Assembly: GCA_022792535.1 (NCBI GenBank)
Contig: JAAWBG010000055.1
Coordinates: forward strand, 1 to 41,825
DNA length: 41,825 nucleotides
DNA from: Lachnospiraceae bacterium
GTDB taxonomy: Bacteria; Bacillota; Clostridia; Lachnospirales; Lachnospiraceae
Reading direction: 5' to 3'
Shown here: one piece after another, positions 17,397-26,186 of the stretch
Position numbering within the stretch: the stretch's first letter is position 1
How the letters are laid out: every line of letters begins with the position of its first letter
Made by a program: the position numbers and the translations under genes
The notes under the pieces: generated by a model
Seen by the model: the letters and a program-made list of their open reading frames with translations, nothing else
Told to the model about the DNA's origin: nothing
Database searches by the model: none

Positions 17397-20300
17397 ATGA
17401 AAAGCTTTACGGAGCCTTTGTCAGAATTGAAAGAATATGCAGACCTGAAGATGCAGTTGTCGAAAGGTGAAAAAAAAGTGGTGCAGGTTTCCGGGTGTAT
17501 TGATACTCAGAAGCCTCATTTTATCTATAGTCTGGCAGATAAAAAGGAAAATTGTCTGATTGTGACCTTTCAGGAACAAAAGGCAAAAGAACTGTATGAA
17601 AGTTACCGTTTTTTTGACAGACAGGCAGTCTATTATCCAGCGAAGGACGTGCTGTTTTACCAATCGGATATCCGGGGAAATCTGTTGACAGGAGAGCGTC
17701 TTGGGGCAGTAAAGGCGATTTTAGAGCAGGAACGGGTGACGGTGATCACCAGTTTTGACGCTCTGATGGACCGGGTGGTGCCTCTGGATCATGTGAAGCA
17801 GGCAATCTTGGAATACGGGCTTGGAGATGTGCTGGATGTGGAAGAAGTGAAACAGCAGCTGGTGGGCATGGGATATGAGCGGAATTATCAGGTGGAGACA
17901 GCCGGACAGTTTGCAGTCCGAGGGGGTATTTTAGATATTTTTCCATTGACAGATGAGAATCCTTGCCGGATTGAATTGTGGGGAGACGAGATTGATTCCA
18001 TGCGCAGATTTGATGTGGAAAGCCAGCGTTCCATTGAAAATCTAGAGCATGTGCGCATTTATCCAGCCAGCGAGGTGGTTTTATTTCCGGAAATGATGAA
18101 ACAAGGTCTGGAAAAGCTGCAAAAAGAGGGGGAGGAATTATACGAGACTTTTCGGAAAGAGATGAAAACAGAGGAAGCCCATCGGGTGAAAACCACAGTG
18201 GATGCTTTGGTGGAGGAAATCACGGAATTAGAGCAGGGAACTGGAATTGACAGCTATCTTATGTATTTTCTGGAAGAGACAGTGTCTTTTTTGGATTATT
18301 TTGATTCAGATCAGACCCTGGTGTTTCTGGATGAACCAGCTCGTCTGGCGGAAAAGGGCAGGGTGGTGGAACAGGAATTTTCAGAGAGCATGACCCACCG
18401 TCTGGAAAAAGGCTATATTCTGCCAGGACAGATGCAGGCTCTGTATTCGGGAAAAGAGATCTTTGCAAAAATGCAGCGGCGCAAGTCTGTGGCATTGACC
18501 ACGCTGGATCTGCAGGCAGATCAGTTGGAAACCAGTCATCGTTATGCAGTTTCCGTAAGAACTGTAAATTCTTACAACCGGAGTTTTGAATTATTGGTAA
18601 AGGATCTCCGCCATTATCGAAAAAATAAATACAGGGTTATTTTATTATCTGGCTCCAGAACCCGCGCCGGGCGTTTGGCAGAGGATCTGCAGCAGGAAGG
18701 ATTGAGCTGCTTTTACAGTGAGGACTATGATCATCTGGTACAGCCAGGGGAAGTTATGGTAGCTTATGGGAAACTGAAAAAGGGTTTTGAGTATCCAGAC
18801 ATTAAGTTTGTGGCAATCTCAGAAAGTGATATTTTCGGCGGAGAACAGAAGAGGAAGAAAAAACGCAGGATCTATGAAGGAGAGAAGATTCAGAGTTTTA
18901 CCGACTTGAGTATCGGAGATTATGTGGTGCATGAGCGGTATGGAATCGGCGTGTACCGGGGAATTGAGAAGGTTGAGATTCAAAGGACGGCAAAAGATTA
19001 TGTAAAAATTGAATATGACAAGGGAAGTACTCTCTATGTATTGGCTACTCAATTGGAAGCCATTCAAAAATATGCCGGTGCAGAGGCGAAGCGGCCCAAG
19101 ATCAACCGTCTGGATGGACCAGAGTGGAGCAAGACCCGCAGCCGGGTAAAAGGCGCAGTGAAAGAAATAGCCAGAGAGCTGGTGGAATTATATGCCGCGA
19201 GACAGCAGAGGGCAGGTTTTGCCTATGGGACAGATACCGTATGGCAGAAAGAGTTTGAAGAATTATTTCCTTTTGAGGAGACAGAGGATCAGGAACTTGC
19301 CATCGAGGCTACTAAACGTGATATGGAGAGCCAGAAGATTATGGACCGGCTGATCTGCGGAGATGTGGGATACGGAAAAACGGAAATTGCCATCCGGGCC
19401 GCTTTTAAGGCCGTGCAGGATGGCAAACAGGTGGTATACCTGGTACCCACCACAATTCTGGCTCAGCAGCACTATAACAATTTTGTGCAGCGAATGAAAG
19501 ATTTCCCAGTGCGGGTGGATCTGATGTGCCGGTTCTGTACCAATGGACAGGTCAAGAAAACGGTGGAAGATCTGAAGCGGGGAATTGTGGATATAGTGAT
19601 CGGCACCCATCGGGTTCTCTCTAAAGATGTGGCCTTTAAGGATCTGGGACTTTTGATCATTGATGAAGAGCAGAGATTTGGGGTGACCCACAAAGAAAAA
19701 ATCAAACAGATGAAAAATAATGTGGATGTTTTAACACTGACAGCTACGCCGATTCCCAGAACCCTTCACATGAGCCTGATCGGAATCCGGGATATGAGCG
19801 TGCTGGAAGAACCGCCTATGGACCGGATTCCCATTCAGACATATGTGATGGAGTATAACGAGGAGATTGTGAGAGAGGCCATTCACCGGGAATTGGCCAG
19901 AGAGGGACAGGTCTATTATGTCTTTAACCGGGTGAATCAGATTGTAGAAGTGACCTCCAGAATTGCCCAGTTGGTACCGGAGGCAAATGTGGCCTTTGCT
20001 CATGGACAGATGAAAGAGCGGGAGTTGGAAAATATTATGTATCAGTTTATCAATGGAGAGATTGATGTTCTGGTATCTACCACAATTATTGAAACAGGAC
20101 TTGATATTTCTAATGTCAATACCATGATGATTCACGACGCGGATAATATGGGATTGTCTCAGCTTTATCAGCTTCGGGGAAGGGTGGGTCGCTCCAACCG
20201 TACCGCTTATGCTTTTCTCATGTACCGGCAGAACAAAATGCTGAAAGAAGTGGCGGAGAAACGTCTGTCGGCCATTAAGGAATTTACGGAATTAGGAAGC

Positions 20301-20954
20301 GGATTTAAGATCGCTATGCGGGATTTAGAGATTCGGGGCGCAGGAAACCTTTTGGGAGCCCAACAGCATGGCCATATGGAGGCGGTAGGCTATGATCTGT
20401 ATTGTAAAATGTTAAATGAAGCGGTAAAATCCCTGAAAGGTGAAGTTTCTGTAGAGCCCTTTGACACTACCATTGAATTGGAGATGGATGCATTTATTCC
20501 GCCCTCCTATATTCCGAACGAATTTCAAAAACTGGATATCTACAAGCGGATTGCAGTGATTGAAAACCAGGAAGAAAAGGAAGAAATGTTAGAGGAATTG
20601 ATCGACCGTTTTGGAGAACCCCCCAGATCGGTAGAAAATCTGCTGACTATCGCACAGCTAAAAGCCAAAGCCCATAAGTGCTATTACACAGAAATCAAAG
20701 AGTTTGGAGAAAAAATTAAATTTACATTTTATTATCAGGCTAATATTGATCCCGGCAATATCGCCCAGATGACAGAAAATTATCAGGGAGGGCTGCAGTT
20801 TATCCGGGACGCCAAGGGACCTTATTTTGAGTATACCAAAAGTCACAGCAGCAGACAGAAAAATGTAAGTACTTTGGAAGTTACAGAGAAAATTCTGGAA
20901 GACACCTGGAATCTGCTGGTAGAAAAGAAAGCCTGTGAGCGTGCGTCAAGATAG
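17397..20954 (+). CDS. mfd: transcription-repair coupling factor
   Basis: A DNA translocase (1185 aa) that removes stalled RNA polymerase and recruits UvrA. An N-terminal UvrB-like region is followed by the RNA polymerase-interaction (CarD-like) domain (GDYVVHERYGIGVYRGI, about 505-570). The superfamily 2 motor has Walker A GDVGYGKTEIAIRAAF near residue 655, DEEQRFGV, TATPIPRTLHMS and RGRVGRSNRTAYAFLMY, and there is a C-terminal TRCF domain with FIPPSYIPNEFQKLDIYKRI. The start is the second of two in-frame ATGs: TGGAGGAGA between them is its ribosome site. Confidence 0.97.
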   Translation: MKSFTEPLSELKEYADLKMQLSKGEKKVVQVSGCIDTQKPHFIYSLADKKENCLIVTFQEQKAKELYESYRFFDRQAVYYPAKDVLFYQSDIRGNLLTGERLGAVKAILEQERVTVITSFDALMDRVVPLDHVKQAILEYGLGDVLDVEEVKQQLVGMGYERNYQVETAGQFAVRGGILDIFPLTDENPCRIELWGDEIDSMRRFDVESQRSIENLEHVRIYPASEVVLFPEMMKQGLEKLQKEGEELYETFRKEMKTEEAHRVKTTVDALVEEITELEQGTGIDSYLMYFLEETVSFLDYFDSDQTLVFLDEPARLAEKGRVVEQEFSESMTHRLEKGYILPGQMQALYSGKEIFAKMQRRKSVALTTLDLQADQLETSHRYAVSVRTVNSYNRSFELLVKDLRHYRKNKYRVILLSGSRTRAGRLAEDLQQEGLSCFYSEDYDHLVQPGEVMVAYGKLKKGFEYPDIKFVAISESDIFGGEQKRKKKRRIYEGEKIQSFTDLSIGDYVVHERYGIGVYRGIEKVEIQRTAKDYVKIEYDKGSTLYVLATQLEAIQKYAGAEAKRPKINRLDGPEWSKTRSRVKGAVKEIARELVELYAARQQRAGFAYGTDTVWQKEFEELFPFEETEDQELAIEATKRDMESQKIMDRLICGDVGYGKTEIAIRAAFKAVQDGKQVVYLVPTTILAQQHYNNFVQRMKDFPVRVDLMCRFCTNGQVKKTVEDLKRGIVDIVIGTHRVLSKDVAFKDLGLLIIDEEQRFGVTHKEKIKQMKNNVDVLTLTATPIPRTLHMSLIGIRDMSVLEEPPMDRIPIQTYVMEYNEEIVREAIHRELAREGQVYYVFNRVNQIVEVTSRIAQLVPEANVAFAHGQMKERELENIMYQFINGEIDVLVSTTIIETGLDISNVNTMMIHDADNMGLSQLYQLRGRVGRSNRTAYAFLMYRQNKMLKEVAEKRLSAIKEFTELGSGFKIAMRDLEIRGAGNLLGAQQHGHMEAVGYDLYCKMLNEAVKSLKGEVSVEPFDTTIELEMDAFIPPSYIPNEFQKLDIYKRIAVIENQEEKEEMLEELIDRFGEPPRSVENLLTIAQLKAKAHKCYYTEIKEFGEKIKFTFYYQANIDPGNIAQMTENYQGGLQFIRDAKGPYFEYTKSHSSRQKNVSTLEVTEKILEDTWNLLVEKKACERASR

Positions 20955-21030
20955 AGCAAGCATAATTCACCCATAATACCAGGCTATGGCTGAACTGGTG
21001 TGAAAAATCTATGAATTCCTTATAAAATAG

Positions 21031-21059
21031 TTGATACCAATGAAAAAAAGACTTATAAT
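21031..21059 (+). promoter_or_regulatory. promoter of the PrsA-like gene
   Basis: TTGATA (21031-21036), 17-bp spacer, TATAAT (21054-21059), 69 bp before the start codon. It separates this unit from mfd. Confidence 0.75.
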
Positions 21060-21127
21060 ATCAGAAGTATGTTGGAAAATTAGAGTAATGCGGTCATCGT
21101 CTGTACTCTGATACACAGGAGGATATT

Positions 21128-22324
21128 ATGAAAGGAAAAAAATTGATCTCTCTGCTGTTAGCGGCAGCAATGGGAGTAACTGTACTGACAGGATGCGGTA
21201 GTTCGATAGATGGAGATAAAACAGGGGCCACCCTGGATGGAGAAGAGATTTCTCTGGGATTTATGAATTTTATGGCAAGATACCAGCAGGCAATCTATGA
21301 CGGACAGTTTTCTGCTATGTTTGGAGCGGACATGTGGTCTCAGGATCTCTTTAATGAGGGAACAGATATGGAGACTTCTGTCAAAAATAATGTGGCGGAA
21401 AATATAGAGACTTTATATCTGCTGGAAGATCACATGAAAGATTATAATGTGGAGATTACAGAAGAAGAATTAGCAGAGGCAGATAAAGCGGCGGATGCTT
21501 TTTTGTCAGATAATACGGAAAAGGCTGTTAAGCAGGTAGGAGCTACCAAAGAATATGTGAAGGAAATGCTCCGGCTGAATACCATTCAGAGTAAAATGCG
21601 GAAGGCCATTGAGGCAGAAGTGGATACAGAAGTATCTGATGAAGAGGCGGCTCAAAAAACTGTCAGTTATGTACAGATAAATCATGTTTCCACCACAGAT
21701 GAAGAGGGAAATAAGAAGGAATACACAGAGGAAGAGAAAGAAGACCTGAAAAAAAAGATCAAAGAATTTGTGGATTCTGCCAAAGAAGATTTTGCAAAAG
21801 CAGCAGAGGCAGCAGGCTACACCGTATCCAACGCCTCTTATGGTTCTGATGAAGAGACTCTGGACAAAGTCCTGGTAGAAGCTGCAGATAAGCTGAAAGA
21901 GGGAGAACTCAGCGGGATCATCACAGGAGATGAAAATTATTATGTGGTGCGGATGGACAGCACCTTTGACAAAGAAGCTACAGAGAAAAAGAAAGAATCT
22001 ATTCTGGAAGAAAGAAAAAATGACCACTACAAGGAAGTTTGTGATGGTTATAAAGAGAACGTGAAGTTTGAAGTGAATAAAAAAGAATGGGAAAAAGTAA
22101 AATTTGACGATCTGTTTACCATTAAGCAGGAAGAGACTTCAGATACAGAGGAGAATGCAGATAATACAGATTCCGGAGCAGATGAAAATACAGATGAAGC
22201 AGATAACGATGCCGATGAAAATGCAGAGGAAGCAGACTCCGGAGCAGATGAGAATGCGGACGATACAGACGCCGGAACGAATGAGAATGCGGATGATGCA
22301 GAAGATACAGACAAAGAAGAATAG
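21128..22324 (+). CDS. PrsA/SurA-like foldase lipoprotein
   Basis: An extracytoplasmic folding factor of the peptidyl-prolyl isomerase type. It has a lipoprotein signal (lipobox VLTGC), a SurA-N-like helical region (about 40-170), and a divergent parvulin-like region (about 170-290: VSYVQINHV, DFAKAAEAAGY, LKEGELSGIITGDENYYVVRM). The parvulin core keeps the general pattern, but I cannot confirm catalytic residues. Residues about 335-398 are a highly acidic low-complexity tail built from imperfect ADENAD/DSGADEN units. Total 398 aa. Position after pth-mfd is common for Firmicute foldases. It ends 12 bp before apbE and probably heads that operon. Confidence 0.82.
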   Translation: MKGKKLISLLLAAAMGVTVLTGCGSSIDGDKTGATLDGEEISLGFMNFMARYQQAIYDGQFSAMFGADMWSQDLFNEGTDMETSVKNNVAENIETLYLLEDHMKDYNVEITEEELAEADKAADAFLSDNTEKAVKQVGATKEYVKEMLRLNTIQSKMRKAIEAEVDTEVSDEEAAQKTVSYVQINHVSTTDEEGNKKEYTEEEKEDLKKKIKEFVDSAKEDFAKAAEAAGYTVSNASYGSDEETLDKVLVEAADKLKEGELSGIITGDENYYVVRMDSTFDKEATEKKKESILEERKNDHYKEVCDGYKENVKFEVNKKEWEKVKFDDLFTIKQEETSDTEENADNTDSGADENTDEADNDADENAEEADSGADENADDTDAGTNENADDAEDTDKEE

Positions 22325-22336
22325 GATAGGGCAGGG

Positions 22337-23398
22337 ATGCATGTGAAAAAATCCTATGGCGCAGTGGTTGTTCTGCTGGCTGCGGTTCTGGTGGCCGGAT
22401 TTTTGGCGGCAGAATCCAAAAGCAACAGGATGGAACGGTATGAAGTGAAATTTTTTGACAGCTTTGATACGGTGACGGTGATCACAGGATATGCCAAAAG
22501 CCAGGAAGAATTTCAGGAACAGACGGAGCTTTTGCAGAAAAAGCTGAAATATTACCATGAGCTTTTTGATATCTATCACGCCTATGAAGGAATCAATAAT
22601 ATAAAGACCGTCAATGATGCCGCAGGAAAAGAGCCGGTAGAAGTGGATCGGGAGATGATAGGGCTCTTGAAGCTGGGAAAAGAAATGTACCAGGAAACAG
22701 GGGGAAAGATCAATATTGCCTATGGAAGCGTTCTGTCGGTATGGCATGAATACCGGGAACAGGGAATGGCTGATCCAAAAGAGGCCCAGCTTCCGCCGGA
22801 AGAATTGTTGAGAAAGCAATCGGAGCATACAGATATTTCTAAGGTAATCATAGATGAAAAGGCGTCCACGGTGTTTTTACAGGATGAAGATATGTCCCTA
22901 GATGTGGGAAGTATTGGAAAAGGATACGCGGTACAACGTCTGGCAGAGTATGCAGAAGAAATAGGTATGAAACATCTTTTGATCAGCGTAGGCGGCAATG
23001 TCTGTGCAGTGGGAAATAAAGGGGATGGAGAACCCTGGCGGGTAGGAATTGAGAACCCGGATCTGGACAGTGATCAGAGTTATGTGGGAGCGGTGGAGCT
23101 TACAGAGGGATCTATTGTGACCAGTGGAAATTATCAGCGTTTTTATATGGTAGAGGGAAAGCGGTACTGCCATATTATTGATCCAGACACAGGAATGCCT
23201 TCAGAATATTTTCCTTCCGTATCTGTTATGGCGGAGGACTCCGGCAAAGCAGATGCCCTTTCCACTTCGCTGTTTAATATGGAAGTTCAGGAGGGGCTTG
23301 CATTGGTGGAATCAATGCCTGGGGTGGAAGCATTGTGGATCATGGAAGATGGAGGCGTCCGTTGCTCCAGCGGATTTGAATTTGATGAAGAAAAATGA
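22337..23398 (+). CDS. apbE: FAD:protein FMN transferase (ApbE family)
   Basis: Attaches FMN from FAD to a Thr/Ser of extracytoplasmic flavoproteins. It has 353 aa with an N-terminal membrane anchor (VVVLLAAVLVAGFLAA, no lipobox Cys). The family core follows: FFDSFDTVTVITGY, SLDVGSIGKGYAVQRL, LLISVGGNVCAVG, VTSGNYQRF, YCHIIDPDTGMPS and the Mg/FAD-binding region DSGKADALSTSLF. The start could be the ATG at 22337 or the GTG at 22343, since the purine-rich AGGATAGGGCAGGG runs up to both. It overlaps the next gene by 14 bp, so the cluster is tightly coupled. Confidence 0.92.
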   Translation: MHVKKSYGAVVVLLAAVLVAGFLAAESKSNRMERYEVKFFDSFDTVTVITGYAKSQEEFQEQTELLQKKLKYYHELFDIYHAYEGINNIKTVNDAAGKEPVEVDREMIGLLKLGKEMYQETGGKINIAYGSVLSVWHEYREQGMADPKEAQLPPEELLRKQSEHTDISKVIIDEKASTVFLQDEDMSLDVGSIGKGYAVQRLAEYAEEIGMKHLLISVGGNVCAVGNKGDGEPWRVGIENPDLDSDQSYVGAVELTEGSIVTSGNYQRFYMVEGKRYCHIIDPDTGMPSEYFPSVSVMAEDSGKADALSTSLFNMEVQEGLALVESMPGVEALWIMEDGGVRCSSGFEFDEEK

Positions 23399-23840
23399 TG
23401 TGATCTTAATGGGAGTTCTTGCGGCGGCAGCGCTGATCTTGTCTGTAGGAATTTCTCTCTATTTTGCCGCCAATACAAAAATGGCAGAAGCAGTGGTGTA
23501 TGTGGATGGAAAAGAACAAGGGCGTTATGCGCTGAACCATCCCCAGACTGTGAAAATATCTTCTGGAGATGGAAACTATAACGTGTTGGAGATCAAGGAG
23601 AATCAGGCGGAAATCACAGAAGCTTCCTGCCCAGATAAATTATGTGTAAAACATCGTCCGGTAAAAAAGTCGGGAGAGAGTTTGGTGTGTCTGCCCAACC
23701 GGGTGGTAGTGGAGATTGAAAATGGAGACGAAAGGGAAGTAGACAGTTCTGCCAGTGGAACTGGAGGCGAGAACCATGGCAAAAAAGGCGGCATATATGG
23801 GAATGCTGACAGCTCTTGCATTTGTATTTTCTTATATTGA
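23385..23840 (+). CDS. NusG domain II-containing small membrane protein
   Basis: A 151-residue protein with one N-terminal membrane segment (LMGVLAAAALILSVGISLYF) and an extracytoplasmic NusG-II-like beta domain: VVYVDGKEQGRYAL, YNVLEIKENQAEITEASCPDKLCVKH, VCLPNRVVVEIE. The two Cys of SCPDKLC are a family hallmark. The start ATG lies inside the 3' end of apbE. The C-terminal about 35 residues are low-complexity and read through the start of the next gene; they look like run-on after loss of an earlier stop. Its neighbours apbE and a Gx transporter recall flavin-based extracytoplasmic electron transfer loci. Confidence 0.82.
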   Translation: MKKNDVILMGVLAAAALILSVGISLYFAANTKMAEAVVYVDGKEQGRYALNHPQTVKISSGDGNYNVLEIKENQAEITEASCPDKLCVKHRPVKKSGESLVCLPNRVVVEIENGDEREVDSSASGTGGENHGKKGGIYGNADSSCICIFLY

Positions 23841-24273
23841 ATTTTTGATTCCCATTCATCTGGGAATTCCAGGAGTTAAGCTGGGATTGGCAAATCTTGT
23901 GGTGATTGTGGCTCTCTATACTATGGGGACCAAAGAGGCCTGTGCTTTGTCTCTGATTCGAATTGTACTGACGGGATTTACCTTCGGCAGTCCGGCAAGT
24001 ATGCTGTACAGTCTGGCAGGAGGAAGTCTCAGCCTTTTGGTAATGATTCTTATAAGGAAATTAGAGGTGTTTTCTGTAACAGGAGTCAGTGTGTTAGGAG
24101 GAGTTTTCCACAATATAGGTCAAATCCTGGCGGCTGTTCTGGTAGTGGAAACTGCCAGTCTCCTGTATTATCTTCCAGTCTTGATTTTATCTGGAACAAT
24201 TGCCGGGGCGGTGATTGGAATCCTGGCGGCCAGATTGATGAAAAGGTTGGAGAATATGATAAGAAAATGCTAA
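23776..24273 (+). CDS. Gx transporter family membrane protein (heptaprenyl diphosphate synthase component I-like)
   Basis: A very hydrophobic 165-residue protein with about five membrane segments and many small-residue Gly-X motifs (IPGVKLGLANLVVIVALY, FGSPASMLYSLAGG, GVFHNIGQILAAVLV). This family is historically labelled heptaprenyl diphosphate synthase component I but resembles ECF-type substrate-binding membrane subunits. The start is the ATG at 23776 with GGAGG 9 bp upstream, so it overlaps the preceding gene by 65 bp, unusually long for this region. It is the last gene of the foldase-apbE unit, closed by the terminator at 24356. Confidence 0.85.
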   Translation: MAKKAAYMGMLTALAFVFSYIEFLIPIHLGIPGVKLGLANLVVIVALYTMGTKEACALSLIRIVLTGFTFGSPASMLYSLAGGSLSLLVMILIRKLEVFSVTGVSVLGGVFHNIGQILAAVLVVETASLLYYLPVLILSGTIAGAVIGILAARLMKRLENMIRKC

Positions 24274-24355
24274 GGAAACTATCAGGAGATTGACGGAGAA
24301 GAAAAAAATTGTTATGCTGATTTTGATATGCATTGAGATATGATATAGGAATTTG

Positions 24356-24398
24356 AGACCTTTACATGGAAATGTATGGGTCTTTCGTTTTCTTTCAG
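24356..24398 (+). terminator. terminator after the apbE cluster
   Basis: An imperfect stem AGACCTTTACAT / ATGTATGGGTCT (24356-24383, one mismatch and one wobble, GGAA loop) is followed by TTCGTTTTCTTTC. Confidence 0.65.
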
Positions 24399-24489
24399 GA
24401 AAATAAACTGCTGGCAGAGGAGAAGTGCTAAGACAGAGAAAAGAAAGGAAATGAAAGAAAGATCATGAGGAAAGAAAAAGGAAAAAGCT

Positions 24490-26142
24490 ATGGGTACGAG
24501 AGAAGTATTAGAATTATTTGGGGGATTTGCGCTGTTTTTATATGGAAGACAGATGATGTGCAACGGATTGGAAACAGCAATGGGAAATAGAATGAAAGAC
24601 GTGCTGAAAAAACTGACGGCTAATCCATTTTTTGGGGTGGTAATCGGAATTCTTATCACTGTGGTGATCCAGTCTTCTTCCGCTACTGTGTGGATGGCGG
24701 CAGGATTTGTGGGTTCAGGAATGATCACTTTGCAGCAGGCAGTGTGGGTGGTTATGGGGGCAAATATCGGAACTACGATAACAGGCCAGCTAATCGCTTT
24801 GGGAATAGATGTGGCGGCTCCTATGTTTGTTTTTGTAGGAGTGATCCTGCTCATGATATGGAAAAAACACAGGTATGTTTGTGCCGGTGAGATTTTGGCG
24901 GGAATGGGCGTGTTTTTTATGGGGCTGGATATGATGGAGAAAGCCATGCTTCCTCTGCAGGAGTATCCCGGTTTTACTTCTGCAGTAGGCGGGAATTTTC
25001 ATCCTGTCCTTGGAATGCTGGCAGGCATTTTCTTTACTATGCTGTTACAGTCTTCTGCAATTTCTGTGGGGATTCTTCAAGCATTGGCAGCCAGCGGGCT
25101 GATTGGAATGAAAGAGGCGGCTTTTGTGGTGTTTGGGCAGAATATTGGAACTTGTCTGATTGTAGTTCTGGCGTCTGCAAAGACGGTTCGGGAGGGAAAA
25201 CGGGTGACATGGATACACCTGTGTTTTAACCTGGTTGGAATGGTATTGTTTACTGTTTTGTGTATCACAACGCCGCTGGTGCCTTTGTTGGAGCAGCTGA
25301 CACCCTTAAATCCGGCGGCGCAGGTGGCAAATATGCATACGATCTTTAATCTTGCCACAGCTCTGCTTCTGCTTCCGGCAGATAAGATCTTAGTTCGTGT
25401 TTCTGACAGACTTCTGCCTGGACAGGAGCAGGAAAGAAGAGAAAAACAGATGCCGGAAAAACATTTACAATATCTAATTTCTAAAGGACAGTTTTCTGCA
25501 GGGGCTATCGGAAGTTCTGCCATTTATTTTACTCAGCTCCGCCAGGAGATCCTGCGTATGCTGGAGATGGCTCAGGAAAATGTGGACAAAGCTTTTTGGG
25601 CTTTTCGAATGTCGGACGAAGAAGCCTTTTCAGAGATCGATGAGAGGGAGCAATATATTGATTATTTGAATCAGGAAATTTCCCGTTCAATTTCCAGAAG
25701 GATTGTTCATGAATCCAATGAGAGGGATACTATGATGGCAAGCCAGTATTTTCAGATGACGTTAGATGTGAAACGGATTGGGGATCATGCTATGAAGATT
25801 GCAGAATATCTCCATATTTTAGAGGGAAAGAAAATTTCCTTTTCCAGAGAGGCCCATAGAGAAATGGAGCAGATCGAGCAGGTTTTACAGGTAACTTTTG
25901 AAACGCTGGGAAAAGAAGACCGGGGAAGTGCCAAATGGCTGATGCGGGTTGGCCGGCTGGAGCAGGATATTGATAATATGACCATTGCTTTTCGAAAAGC
26001 TCATATGGAACGGATAAAAAAGGGAATCTGCTCGGAAGAAGCATGCAGCCTCTATTCGGAAATGCTGGCCGATTTTGAGCGGGTGGGCGATCACGCTTTG
26101 AATATTGCCCAGGGAATGTTAGAGATGGATATGATCGCTTGA
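24490..26142 (+). CDS. Na+/phosphate cotransporter family protein with PhoU domain
   Basis: A 550-residue membrane transporter. The two inverted Na/Pi-II repeats are clear: QSSSATVWMAAGFVGSGMI (from about 59) with GANIGTTITGQ, and QSSAISVGILQALAASGLI (from about 185) with GQNIGTCLIVVLAS. After about residue 310 it becomes hydrophilic, and residues about 340-545 form a PhoU-like helical domain with the paired motifs VKRIGDHAMKIAEY and FERVGDHALNIAQG. The family imports phosphate with sodium, and the PhoU part is regulatory. The upstream 90 bp are very purine-rich; no confident promoter was found. Confidence 0.93.
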   Translation: MGTREVLELFGGFALFLYGRQMMCNGLETAMGNRMKDVLKKLTANPFFGVVIGILITVVIQSSSATVWMAAGFVGSGMITLQQAVWVVMGANIGTTITGQLIALGIDVAAPMFVFVGVILLMIWKKHRYVCAGEILAGMGVFFMGLDMMEKAMLPLQEYPGFTSAVGGNFHPVLGMLAGIFFTMLLQSSAISVGILQALAASGLIGMKEAAFVVFGQNIGTCLIVVLASAKTVREGKRVTWIHLCFNLVGMVLFTVLCITTPLVPLLEQLTPLNPAAQVANMHTIFNLATALLLLPADKILVRVSDRLLPGQEQERREKQMPEKHLQYLISKGQFSAGAIGSSAIYFTQLRQEILRMLEMAQENVDKAFWAFRMSDEEAFSEIDEREQYIDYLNQEISRSISRRIVHESNERDTMMASQYFQMTLDVKRIGDHAMKIAEYLHILEGKKISFSREAHREMEQIEQVLQVTFETLGKEDRGSAKWLMRVGRLEQDIDNMTIAFRKAHMERIKKGICSEEACSLYSEMLADFERVGDHALNIAQGMLEMDMIA

Positions 26143-26186
26143 ATCTGAGCGGAAATGGAAGATTTTGATGACAGTAGGTGATGATC

